64,000 bases of DNA from Cohaesibacter marisflavi (GTDB taxonomy: Bacteria; Pseudomonadota; Alphaproteobacteria; Rhizobiales; Cohaesibacteraceae). Made by a program: the position numbers and the translations under genes. Positions 41,076 to 49,463 of this stretch are shown piece after piece. The notes beneath the pieces are model-generated. The model saw nothing but the letters and a program-made list of their open reading frames with translations. It was not told the origin of the DNA and made no database searches. Position 1 is the first letter of the stretch. Each line of letters starts with the position of its first letter. The stretch covers positions 62,001 through 126,000 of the forward strand of contig NZ_FOVR01000007.1 in NCBI RefSeq assembly GCF_900115225.1, in the 5' to 3' direction.

Positions 41076-41095
41076 TATGCAAATTTATTTGCATA
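41076..41095. promoter_or_regulatory. Perfect inverted repeat, likely operator of the amino-acid ABC operon
   Basis: Two 9-bp arms (TATGCAAAT and ATTTGCATA) flank a 2-bp centre, about 70 bp upstream of the binding-protein ATG. A second, imperfect copy of the TTTGC/GCAAA half-sites lies at 41058-41071. A regulator dimer such as the RpiR protein of the same operon is the obvious candidate to bind here. Confidence 0.5.
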
Positions 41096-41199
41096 TATTC
41101 AGCCTGAGTGCAAGGCTATTGTTATAAAAAAGTAGAAACTGAAGGCGAATGCTGGGCAAAATGGCAGAAATCTGCGGTGGTTATGAGAGCGCTCTGTCG

Positions 41200-41590
41200 T
41201 CACTTTTCATAAAGTGCCGCCATGATTTGTGCGAGATCCGCCATCGCTTTCTGCAATCGGGTGGGCTCCAATACCTCGATTTCATGACCAAGGTGCAAGA
41301 ACTCGTGAACAGCCTGATCTGGAGGGTCACCATGAGCTTGTTTTGCGCGGAGGCCAACAGGGACCCGAGCCCAAGGATGGCCGCAGGGCCAGACATTCCG
41401 GAGAAGACCAGCGCTTCGGCTTTTCTGGATGACATGCCATTCAGGCGAACGCGATATCCTTCCAGCAATTTGTACCCACCCTCGGGGCCTCGTTCGCTAT
41501 AGACCGGAATGCCGGCAGCAGAGAGCGCGTCAATGTCGCGATAGATGGTGCTGTTCAGCCGCCCCTGCCGCAACGAGGCTTCCCAACAAG
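41200..41590 (-). pseudogene. Decayed WYL/YafY-type transcriptional regulator
   Basis: The minus strand encodes the second half of a DeoR/YafY-type HTH and the following linker (STIYRDIDALSAAGIPVYS, GPEGGYKLLEGYR, SGPAAILGLGSLLASAQ). The reading then breaks. In a different frame the typical C-terminus of this family appears (VHEFLHLGHEIEVLEP, ending AALYEK with a stop at 41200-41202). The first HTH helix and most of the WYL domain, roughly 150 residues, are missing. This is a remnant with N-terminal truncation, internal deletion and frameshift, wedged between two transporter operons. It is not a functional gene as it stands. Confidence 0.8.
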
Positions 41591-42346
41591 CTAAGCTCTG
41601 TAGCGGGCGCTGCTTTCCAGCAAATGCTTTGAATATGGGTGGTCGGCTTGCTGCTGGCGCATTTTGTCGACGGTCATCATTTCAACCACAGCGCCATGCT
41701 GCATCACGGCGACCTCGTCGCACATATGTCCCACCACGGCCAGATCATGGGAGACCATGACATAGGTGAGATTATGCTCGGCGCGCAGATCACACAGCAG
41801 ATTGAGAATTTCCGCCTGAACCGAGACATCCAGCGCCGAGGTAGGTTCGTCCAGCAAAAGAATTTCCGGTTCTGGCGCCAGTGCGCGGGCAATGGCCACC
41901 CTCTGGCGCTGGCCACCCGAGAGCTGATGGGGGTAACGGAAGCGAAAGGCGGCACTGAGCCCGACGTCATCCAGCAGCTTCGGAATTTTGGTATCGATAT
42001 CGCCAAAGCCGTGAAGCTGCAGGGTTTCGCTTAAAACCCGATCGACCGTGTGGCGCGGGTGGAGAGAGGCATAGGGGTCCTGAAAGACCATCTGCACCGT
42101 CTTGTAGAAGGCTCTATCCCGTTTGGCGCCGAGCTGTTTCTGGTCGACGAGAATGTCACCACTCCAGTTTGGCACCAAACCGGTGATCGCGCGCAGCACT
42201 GTTGACTTGCCTGATCCGCTTTCTCCCACCAAGCCGAAACTGTCTCCCTGCTTGATGGCAAAGGAGACGGATTTGACGGCGTCGACACGATTGGGCTCTT
42301 CACCGAACCAGACATTGAGATTGAGAATTTCCAGCGCTTTTTTCAT
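41591..42346 (-). CDS. Peptide ABC transporter ATP-binding protein (DppF/OppF type)
   Basis: The 251-residue ATPase has Walker A GESGSGKST (about 40-48), signature [15 protein letters not shown], Walker [15 protein letters not shown] and a switch His in VMVSHDL. It is shorter than most OppF proteins because it lacks the C-terminal oligopeptide/dipeptide extension, and ends LESSARYRA. It overlaps the preceding ATPase gene by 4 bp. Its 3' end abuts the regulator remnant. Confidence 0.93.
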   Translation of the reverse strand: MKKALEILNLNVWFGEEPNRVDAVKSVSFAIKQGDSFGLVGESGSGKSTVLRAITGLVPNWSGDILVDQKQLGAKRDRAFYKTVQMVFQDPYASLHPRHTVDRVLSETLQLHGFGDIDTKIPKLLDDVGLSAAFRFRYPHQLSGGQRQRVAIARALAPEPEILLLDEPTSALDVSVQAEILNLLCDLRAEHNLTYVMVSHDLAVVGHMCDEVAVMQHGAVVEMMTVDKMRQQQADHPYSKHLLESSARYRA

Positions 42347-43200
42347 AGCAGCCCACTTACACTTTCTTGGTCACGCCATGCCGGATCACGGTTCAGCACT
42401 TCCAGTCTTTCATTCTTATGATCAAGCTGAGGCATGGAATTCAGCAGGCCTCGGGTATAGGGGTGGGTGGCTTGATCCAGTTTGCCGGATTCGCAGATCT
42501 CGACAATGCGCCCGCCATACATGATCAGGATTCGGTCGCAGAAATTGGACACCAGACGCAAATCGTGGCTGATGAAGATCAGCCCCATGCCACGCTCGCG
42601 GACAAGTTTGTCCATGATTTCCAACACCTGAATCTGAACGGATACGTCAAGGGCAGAGGTTGGCTCGTCGGCGATCAGGATTTTCGGGTTGGCGATCAGC
42701 ATCATGGCGATCATGACCCTCTGTCCCATGCCGCCGGAAAGTTCGTGTGGGTAGGCGTCATAGACCCTTTCCGGATCACGGATAACCACGGCCTCGAGCA
42801 TTTCCAGCGCCTTTTGGCGCGCAAGCTTTTTGTCGACCTTCTCGTGAATCGATAGGGTTTCGACGATCTGCTCACCAACGCGCATGACCGGATTGAGCGA
42901 ATATTTCGGGTCCTGCATGACCATGGAAATATCTCGGCCACGCAATTTGCGCATCTCTTTTTCAGGCAGAGACATCACGTCATGCCCGAGGATTTGCATA
43001 CGGTCTGCTTCGACGATACCGGGTTTTCGGATGAGGCGCAGAAGAGCCCGTCCGGTCATGGATTTGCCAGACCCGCTCTCTCCAACGATGCCGAGCCGTT
43101 CCTTTCCCAAGGAAAAGCTGACGCCGCGCACCGCATCAAACAGGCCCGTGCGGGTGGGGAACCGGACCCAGAGATTTTCTACATCAACCAGATTGCTCAT
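42343..43200 (-). CDS. Peptide ABC transporter ATP-binding protein (DppD/OppD type)
   Basis: The 285-residue protein has Walker A GESGSGKSM (about 39-47), signature LSGGMGQRVMIAMML, Walker [15 protein letters not shown] and a C-terminal HPYTRGLLNSMPQLD segment typical of OppD/DppD. It works with the neighbouring DppF-type ATPase as a heterodimer. The genes overlap by 4 bp on both sides, indicating coupled translation. Confidence 0.95.
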   Translation of the reverse strand: MSNLVDVENLWVRFPTRTGLFDAVRGVSFSLGKERLGIVGESGSGKSMTGRALLRLIRKPGIVEADRMQILGHDVMSLPEKEMRKLRGRDISMVMQDPKYSLNPVMRVGEQIVETLSIHEKVDKKLARQKALEMLEAVVIRDPERVYDAYPHELSGGMGQRVMIAMMLIANPKILIADEPTSALDVSVQIQVLEIMDKLVRERGMGLIFISHDLRLVSNFCDRILIMYGGRIVEICESGKLDQATHPYTRGLLNSMPQLDHKNERLEVLNRDPAWRDQESVSGLL

Positions 43201-44129
43201 CGGCCATTCTCCTTGGGGTCCAGAACATCGCGCAAGCCATCACCCAACAGGTTGAAGGCAAGACTTACCATGAAGATGGCAAGGCCGGGCATTGTGGCGA
43301 CCCACCAGTGGTCCAGAATGAACTTGCGCCCTTCAGAGATCATGGCGCCCCATTCGGGTGAAGGAGGCTGAGCGCCGAGGCCAAGGAAGCCAAGCCCGGC
43401 TGCCGTGAGAATGACGCCTGCCATATCGAGCGTGACACGGATAACCAGCGAGGAGATGCAAAGCGGCCAGATATGTTTGGTGATGATCCTGATGGGACCG
43501 GCACCCTGCAGTTTGACCGCCTGAATGAAATCGGATTTGCGGATTGTCAGCGTCTCTGCCCGGGCGATGCGGGCATAAGGCGGCCAGGCTGTTAGCGAGA
43601 TGGCCAGAACCGCATTTTCAATGCCGGCGCCCAATGCGGCCACAAAGGCCAAAGCAAGCACGAGCTTTGGAAAGGCAAGGAAGATGTCGGTGATCCGCAT
43701 GAGCACAACGTCCACCCAGCCGCCGGCATAACCGGAGATGGTTCCGACGATGAGGCCCATGATGGGGGCGATGATGGCCACCAGCGTCACGATATAGAGC
43801 GTGATGCGGGAGCCATAGAGCAGGCGGCTAAGAATATCGCGCCCCAGCGAATCCGTTCCCAGTGGGTGCCCCTCAAAGCCGAGCGGCTGAAGGCGATTGG
43901 CTAGATCCTGACTGAACGGATCGTGTGGTGCGAGCAGGGGGGCGAAGACCGCGATGAAGACGACGGCAACAAGAATACCCAGTCCCGCCATTGCGAGAGT
44001 GTTGCGTTTGAGGGCCAGCCAGTTCTGATACCAGGCTGCCATGCGCGCATGGTTGCGTGACGTTGGTACCTCGGCCAGCAACCAGGCACGCAAGCTTTGC
44101 TTTTCTGTTTCTTTTACTAAGCTCATCAC
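43197..44129 (-). CDS. Peptide ABC transporter permease (DppC type)
   Basis: The 310-residue permease has about six helices, an N-terminal extension, the LGTDSLGRDILSRLLYGSRI motif characteristic of DppC/OppC after the first helix, and an EAA-like loop near PYARIARAETLTIRKSDFI. It pairs with the DppB-type permease encoded 7 bp upstream. Confidence 0.95.
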   Translation of the reverse strand: MMSLVKETEKQSLRAWLLAEVPTSRNHARMAAWYQNWLALKRNTLAMAGLGILVAVVFIAVFAPLLAPHDPFSQDLANRLQPLGFEGHPLGTDSLGRDILSRLLYGSRITLYIVTLVAIIAPIMGLIVGTISGYAGGWVDVVLMRITDIFLAFPKLVLALAFVAALGAGIENAVLAISLTAWPPYARIARAETLTIRKSDFIQAVKLQGAGPIRIITKHIWPLCISSLVIRVTLDMAGVILTAAGLGFLGLGAQPPSPEWGAMISEGRKFILDHWWVATMPGLAIFMVSLAFNLLGDGLRDVLDPKENGR

Positions 44130-44136
44130 ATGGTCT

Positions 44137-45189
44137 CTACTGTTTGGCGCGAGGGTCGAGTAAACGATAAAGAATATCGGACAGGACGTTCAGGCAGACA
44201 AAGACCAGCCCGACAACCACGGTGCCGCCAAGAACGGCAGCCATATCGGCAGAAAGCAACGAGGTTGTGATGTAGCTGCCAATGCCTGGCCACGAGAAAA
44301 TGATTTCTGTCAGCACTGACCCTTCCAGCAGCCCGGCATAGGAAAGAGCGACCACGGTGATCAGCTGAACACCGATGTTGCGGAAGGCGTGTTTCCAGAT
44401 AACGCGGGCTTCCGAGAGGCCCTTGACGCGAGCGGCTGTAATATATTCCGAATTCAGCTGCTCAAGCATGAAGGAACGCGTCATGCGGCTGATATAGGCC
44501 AACGAATAATAACCCAAAATGCTCGCAGGCAGCACGATATGGGAGAAGGCGTTCGAGAATACATCAAGATCACCGGCCAGCAGGCTGTCGATCAGGATCA
44601 TCCCTGTTACCTGCGGGACGAGGTCTTCATAAAAGATGTCGAGACGGCCCGGGCCGCCGACCCAGCCCAGAATGCCATAGAAGATGAGAAGGCCAACAAG
44701 TCCGATCCAGAATACGGGAATGGAATAGCCGATTAGTGCAATGAAACGGGCAATCTGATCGATCCATGTGCCGCGCTTGACGGCCGCCAAGACCCCCAAT
44801 GGAATGCCGACAATGATGCCGATAATGGTCCCAATGGTTGCCAGTTCCATGGTTGCTGGAAAGAAGCGCTTGATGTCCTCGAACACAGGCAGGCCCGTGC
44901 GAATGGAAACGCCAAGATTGCCGTGGAATACATCGACGAGATAGTAGAAGAACTGCACCAGCAGCGGTCTATCCAGTCCAAGCGCGATGTAGGTCGCATC
45001 ATATTGTTCCTGGGAGGCGCGTTCCCCGACAATGGCCAATACCGGATCAACCGGCATGACGCGCCCGATGATAAAGGTGATAAACAGCAATCCGACCATA
45101 GTAACGACGATCGTCGACAGGGTCGAGATCGGCTTGCGCACGATGGGCGGAATGGACAGCCACTTACGCTGTCCATCCAGATTTTTCAT
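44137..45189 (-). CDS. Peptide ABC transporter permease (DppB type)
   Basis: The 350-residue protein has about six to seven membrane helices. Its DppB-type features are LGLDRPLLVQFFYYLVDVF before helix 2, the FSWPGIGSYITTSLLSADM segment near the C-terminus and an EAA-like loop (TAARVKGLSEARVIWKHAF). It follows the binding-protein gene by 21 bp. Confidence 0.95.
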   Translation of the reverse strand: MKNLDGQRKWLSIPPIVRKPISTLSTIVVTMVGLLFITFIIGRVMPVDPVLAIVGERASQEQYDATYIALGLDRPLLVQFFYYLVDVFHGNLGVSIRTGLPVFEDIKRFFPATMELATIGTIIGIIVGIPLGVLAAVKRGTWIDQIARFIALIGYSIPVFWIGLVGLLIFYGILGWVGGPGRLDIFYEDLVPQVTGMILIDSLLAGDLDVFSNAFSHIVLPASILGYYSLAYISRMTRSFMLEQLNSEYITAARVKGLSEARVIWKHAFRNIGVQLITVVALSYAGLLEGSVLTEIIFSWPGIGSYITTSLLSADMAAVLGGTVVVGLVFVCLNVLSDILYRLLDPRAKQ

Positions 45190-45210
45190 GATAATTGTTC
45201 CAACTCGAAC

Positions 45211-46809
45211 TTAGTCTTTGGTGACCTGCCAGTAAGACGTGGTTGTTATGGCCCCGCCGAGTGAGAAGTTGGCTACGTTGGAGCGGAGAGCAGCCTGTTC
45301 GGTCTTCTGGAACATGATGCCGAATGGACTGGACTTCTGGAACTCCTTCTGCAGATCGATATACATCTGCTTACGCTTTTCAACGTCGTTTTCAACGACT
45401 GCAGCAAGGGTTCGTTCGGAATATTCAGGAATATCCCAGGCGTTACGCCATGCGAGATAACCGGTGTTGCCTGCATCATCGGCATTGCCCGGGTTGAGGG
45501 CGAAGGTGCCTGCGTTGGTGTTCGGATCGGGATAATCCGGACCCCATGCGCCAACATAGATGTCATGTTCGCGGGCACGGTATTTGTCCAGTGTCTGGGC
45601 GCCGGTACCGACGGTGATGTTCAGCTTGACGCCTGCCTGGCCCCAGGTGTTCTGAAGCGACTGGGCGATGTCGATGCGCTCTTGGGCTTCGCGCACAATG
45701 GCATTGATTTCAAAGCCATCTGGATATCCGGCTTCTGCAAGCAGAGCCTTGCCCTTTTCAACGTCGAGGGAATAGGGGGTATCTTCCAGTGCGCCAAGAT
45801 AGGTCAGCGGCAGGAAGGACTGGTGCACCGAATACTGACCCTTGAGGAAGCTGTCTGCCATGCCCTTATAGTCAGTGAGATATTTTAGCGCTTCCAGGAC
45901 CTTCGGATTGGTCAGGATCTCGTTCTTCTGGTTTGCCGCCCAATACATGATACGGCCACGCAGCTCGGAGTGGATAGTGATGTCGTCGCTTTCGCTCACC
46001 GCGGCCACGTCTTCAGTGGAGAGGTTGCGTGCAACGTCAACATCGCCCTTTTCTAGCAGCAGGCGCTGGGAGGCGCTTTCTGCAACTTGACGGATGAAGA
46101 TCTGCTTCATGGCAGGCGTTTCGCCCCACCATTTCGGGTTGGCGACCAGAACAACGCTTTCGTTCGGCTTCAGGCTCTTCAGCGTGTAGGCACCAGAACC
46201 AGCGCTATGGTTGCGCAGCCATGCATTGCCCATATCGCCATCGACTTCATTTTCCATGGTCAATTTGCTGTCAACGATGGCGGCGACGTTTGCCGTCAGG
46301 CAGTTGAGCACGAAGGAAACGGCATATGGCTTGTCGGTCGTGATGGACAGGGTATAGTCATCCGTTGCGACAATCTTTTCCTTCACATTCTCAGGGGTGA
46401 AGCCAAACTGGCTGAGAATGAAGCTTGGTGTCTTGTTGAGCAGAATCACGCGCTGCAGGGAAAAGGCGGCATCCTGAGCGGTAATCGGGTTGCCGGATGC
46501 GAATGTGCGGCCTTCAGCGATTTTGAAGGTGATGGTCTTGCCATCTTCGGACACTTCCCAGCTGGAGGCGAGATCCGGACCGTAGCCTGCATCCAGATCC
46601 AATGGATTGGTGTTGATCAGGAAAGAATAGAGGTTTCTGTCGATTTCGTTGCCGGTGAATTCAAAAGACTGTGCCGGGTCAAGTGAAATGATATCGTCGA
46701 TGCGTTCTGCGACAACAAGCATGCTCTTTGGTGTTTCGGCGAGCGTCGGCATCGCCGTGACCGTGACGACTGCTGCTGCAGCCAAAAGAGAAATCTTGAA
46801 ATGTTTCAT
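45211..46809 (-). CDS. Peptide ABC transporter substrate-binding protein (DppA/OppA type)
   Basis: The 532-residue SBP family 5 protein has a signal peptide (ISLLAAAAVVTVTAMPTLA) and the family marker around DLASSWEVSEDGKTITFKI, with the second-lobe RALKYL-like element (LEALKYLTDYKGM). It should bind di- or oligopeptides or related compounds. The start at 46809 follows AGAGGAACAGAG. The frame back to 46857 is not needed. Confidence 0.94.
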   Translation of the reverse strand: MKHFKISLLAAAAVVTVTAMPTLAETPKSMLVVAERIDDIISLDPAQSFEFTGNEIDRNLYSFLINTNPLDLDAGYGPDLASSWEVSEDGKTITFKIAEGRTFASGNPITAQDAAFSLQRVILLNKTPSFILSQFGFTPENVKEKIVATDDYTLSITTDKPYAVSFVLNCLTANVAAIVDSKLTMENEVDGDMGNAWLRNHSAGSGAYTLKSLKPNESVVLVANPKWWGETPAMKQIFIRQVAESASQRLLLEKGDVDVARNLSTEDVAAVSESDDITIHSELRGRIMYWAANQKNEILTNPKVLEALKYLTDYKGMADSFLKGQYSVHQSFLPLTYLGALEDTPYSLDVEKGKALLAEAGYPDGFEINAIVREAQERIDIAQSLQNTWGQAGVKLNITVGTGAQTLDKYRAREHDIYVGAWGPDYPDPNTNAGTFALNPGNADDAGNTGYLAWRNAWDIPEYSERTLAAVVENDVEKRKQMYIDLQKEFQKSSPFGIMFQKTEQAALRSNVANFSLGGAITTTSYWQVTKD

Positions 46810-46918
46810 AGCTCTGTTCCTCTGGATTGATCTCGTGTTTATGGTTTTGGTATGCAAATTATCCGGTCTCGCGGGCTTATGCCTCTTGCTTGAGACCTTC
46901 CTTAGGTGATTGATTTCT

Positions 46919-47989
46919 TTATTGTTCTTTCCAGGTTTTCTGGAGTGCGCGCATCCAGTTGCTGTGGCATAGTTTGGCCATCAACTCCTCGCCATATCCA
47001 TGCTCCCGCATGGCTTCGCGCAATCGGGTCAAGCCGGAAAGATCTTTGATGTTCTGGGGGATATCTGCACCGTCAAAGTCGGACCCGAGCCCGACGCGGT
47101 CTTCACCGAGCTTCTCCATCAAATAGTCGAGATGGCGCAGCATGAGCTCGATGTCCGTGTCCACATTCTGCTGACCATCTGGACGCAGGAAGGCCACGGC
47201 GAAGTTCAGTCCAACCATGCCGTCGCTTTCAGCGATGACCGCTAGTTGACGGTCGGTCAAGTTGCGGGCATGGGGGCAGATGGCGTAGGCATTGGAGTGG
47301 GTTGCGACAATCGGGGCGTCTGTCATAGCCGCCAGATCGTCAAATCCCTTCTCGTTGAGGTGCGATACGTCAAGCATGATGCCGAGGCGGTTGCACTCGG
47401 TGACAAGTTTCTTGCCAAGATCGGTCAAGCCCGGTCCTGTGTCGCCCGTTGACGGATAACGGAAGGGAACGCCGTGGCCGAATTTGGTCGGGCGGCTCCA
47501 GACCGGCCCGATGGATCGTAGACCGGCGGCATACAGCACTTCCAGAGTTTCGAATTCTTCATCAATGGCTTCGGCTCCTTCCATATGAAGGACGCCAGCG
47601 ATTGTGTCATTTTCGAAGGCGGTGAGGATGTCTCGGGTGGAGGTACAGCCTTTGAGGAATCCTGCCTTTTCCAGCTTTTTGAAGGTGGCAACCTCTGACA
47701 GGACCACCTTGATGGCGTCATTCCACTTGACCTCTTCGGGCAGCGGTAGGTCGTAGCTGGGCTCATTCATCTTGTCTTCGTAGCTGGCGCGGGATGCGGT
47801 CCCTAAGTCGCTGGGAACATAAAGCGCATAGAATCCTCCGCCAAAGCCACCGGCTTTCGCCCTTGGAAGATCCATTTGACCTGTGTCTGTACCTTTAAGT
47901 GCGTCAGTGATTGTCAAGCTTTTCCGATAAAACCGTAGCAAAAAGTCGTTGTGACCGTCGAAAATGATTGGGCTGGTAGTATATGTCAT
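46919..47989 (-). CDS. M19 family (renal-type) membrane dipeptidase
   Basis: The 356-residue zinc metallopeptidase has DGHNDF at residues 11-16 (His13 and Asp15 as first metal ligands), HMEGAE (bridging Glu), DVSHLNEKGF and THSNAYAICPHARNLTD (further His ligands), and GSDFDG near the C-terminus. M19 enzymes cut L-X and often D-X or dehydro dipeptides. There is no signal peptide, so it is cytoplasmic. It is the first gene of the peptide-import unit, 110 bp before the binding-protein gene, and would process imported dipeptides. No clear Shine-Dalgarno is seen before the ATG. Confidence 0.93.
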   Translation of the reverse strand: MTYTTSPIIFDGHNDFLLRFYRKSLTITDALKGTDTGQMDLPRAKAGGFGGGFYALYVPSDLGTASRASYEDKMNEPSYDLPLPEEVKWNDAIKVVLSEVATFKKLEKAGFLKGCTSTRDILTAFENDTIAGVLHMEGAEAIDEEFETLEVLYAAGLRSIGPVWSRPTKFGHGVPFRYPSTGDTGPGLTDLGKKLVTECNRLGIMLDVSHLNEKGFDDLAAMTDAPIVATHSNAYAICPHARNLTDRQLAVIAESDGMVGLNFAVAFLRPDGQQNVDTDIELMLRHLDYLMEKLGEDRVGLGSDFDGADIPQNIKDLSGLTRLREAMREHGYGEELMAKLCHSNWMRALQKTWKEQ

Positions 47990-48451
47990 GAAAAATCTGC
48001 GTTTTTATTGTGTTTGTTGCTACTTCGTTTCTGAGGCGGTATGTTTCATAAGTGCCTGATCAGAAAGAAAAATATCTTGGATTTTTGGGGGGTGTTAGAA
48101 AAGCTCTTTCTTCTTGCTTATGGAAATGAGTATGAATGAACTCAATATGTTCGCAAATACAAAGTCAAGAACTCATGCGAAAACGACAGGCACGATGATT
48201 GTCTGTTCTTAAATGTGCCGTTTATTTTGGCATCATCTTTCATTTGATAGAATTGAAAGATCGCCGGTAAGGCCTTCTAATAGCGATTAATCATTCTGAC
48301 TAGAAAAGCAGTGGTTGCGTTGAGTGGCGAAAAATTTGGCAAATTGTGCTCTTTTGACTGTTTTTTGGTCAGGTGATGAAATCTTTGGATATGTGCACAA
48401 TTGGGTGGCAAGCGAGTGTGGTACCCAGAGGGGTCTCTCGAAATCCCGAGA
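47990..48451. other. AT-rich intergenic region upstream of the dipeptidase gene
   Basis: These 462 bp are clearly richer in A+T than the surrounding genes. They lie upstream of the dipeptidase gene and downstream of the acyltransferase gene. I see a short CTCG-AAATCC-CGAG hairpin near 48438-48451 that could end the acyltransferase transcript. A 30-codon frame at 48121 lacks a ribosome-binding site and is not called. Confidence 0.4.
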
Positions 48452-49450
48452 TTATAATCTTAGTTCTGCCAGCATGTACCACTGATCGATATGTTCCAGT
48501 ATAATGGGCTCTATCGCACCGTTGATCCTCTTGATGGTTGTCTCTATGTCGGCCGCGCGATCGCCGCTATTGGCCTGCTCGATCGGGGGGAGAAACGTCA
48601 ATTGATAGTTGGCTCCCTGTGTCCGGATCATGAAAACCGGGATGAGCGTGGCGCCCGTTGCCTTTGCCAGCTTGATGGCAGCAACGGCATTGCCTTTGGT
48701 TGGCGTAGGGCGGCCGAAGAGAGGCAGGTGGATCTGGTTTTCCCTGACATCATCGACATAGAACAAGCCGCAAGCCTCATTGGCCGCAAGAATCCGGTGC
48801 AGCCTTATTCCGGACTTCCTGCCGGGTGGAAATAGATATTGCCCCCGCCGTTTGCGCAGATTGTGGATCAAGCGATTTGTGAAGCGGCTCGGTTCTGGTT
48901 GGAAAGGGCCTGTAACCTCGATATCCAGTGTCTGGTGCAAGGCGGATACTTGAGCCTCCCAGTGTCCCACATGAACCGATAGGAAGATGACCCGTTTGCC
49001 TTGCGCTTGGACTGTATGGAAATGCTCCGCTCCGACCAGTTCGATTTTTCCATCCGGATGATGGCGGCTTGTCTTGGAAAATTCTGCGAAGACACGACCG
49101 GTATTGGTCCACCAACCAGAGAGCAGTTCGTTTGCTCCCTGTTCGGAATCGGCTTTGTCAGGGCGTAGCAATTTGATGTTTTTTAACAGGCGTTGCGCGA
49201 ACTTGGCTTTCGCGAACCGCGCCTGCGCCAAAGGCGCAATCAGGGCACCGAAGCGGGAACAGGCTGAAAGCGGCAAGGGGCGCAGGGCATGGTGAGTGAA
49301 ATAGTTTAGCGCGCCCATGGTCGGTTCGAGCAGCCAGAAAAGGCGCCAGTCAGACCGCTTCTTGCTGTCGGCTGAAAAGGCCCAAGAAAGGGGTGGGCCT
49401 TCAGGTTCAGGGGATTTCGTTTCTTCAAACGGGATGTCGTGCAGGCGCAT
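48452..49450 (-). CDS. LpxL/HtrB-like lysophospholipid acyltransferase family protein
   Basis: The 332-residue protein carries the LpxL/HtrB signature: an acidic-His motif SVHVGHWEAQ (His-x4-Glu type active site, near residue 160) and later YVDDVRENQIHLPLFGRPTPTKGNAVAAIKLA, matching the lauroyltransferase pattern PxFGxxAxTxxG. It should transfer acyl chains to lipid A or another lipid at the inner membrane. The first codon is 13 bp after the P450 stop, so both are probably one transcript. Lipid A remodelling or a dedicated hydroxylated lipid are possible roles. Confidence 0.85.
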   Translation of the reverse strand: MRLHDIPFEETKSPEPEGPPLSWAFSADSKKRSDWRLFWLLEPTMGALNYFTHHALRPLPLSACSRFGALIAPLAQARFAKAKFAQRLLKNIKLLRPDKADSEQGANELLSGWWTNTGRVFAEFSKTSRHHPDGKIELVGAEHFHTVQAQGKRVIFLSVHVGHWEAQVSALHQTLDIEVTGPFQPEPSRFTNRLIHNLRKRRGQYLFPPGRKSGIRLHRILAANEACGLFYVDDVRENQIHLPLFGRPTPTKGNAVAAIKLAKATGATLIPVFMIRTQGANYQLTFLPPIEQANSGDRAADIETTIKRINGAIEPIILEHIDQWYMLAELRL

Positions 49451-49463
49451 CGGGTCAAATCGC

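Noticed and set aside
41100-41600. An insertion element between the two transporter operons.
   Set aside because: The sequence is explained by regulator remnants. No transposase fragment, terminal repeats or target duplication is visible.
48121-48213. A 30-codon frame in the AT-rich gap upstream of the dipeptidase gene.
   Set aside because: No Shine-Dalgarno sequence and no sign of coupling or domain. It is within chance expectation for AT-rich DNA.
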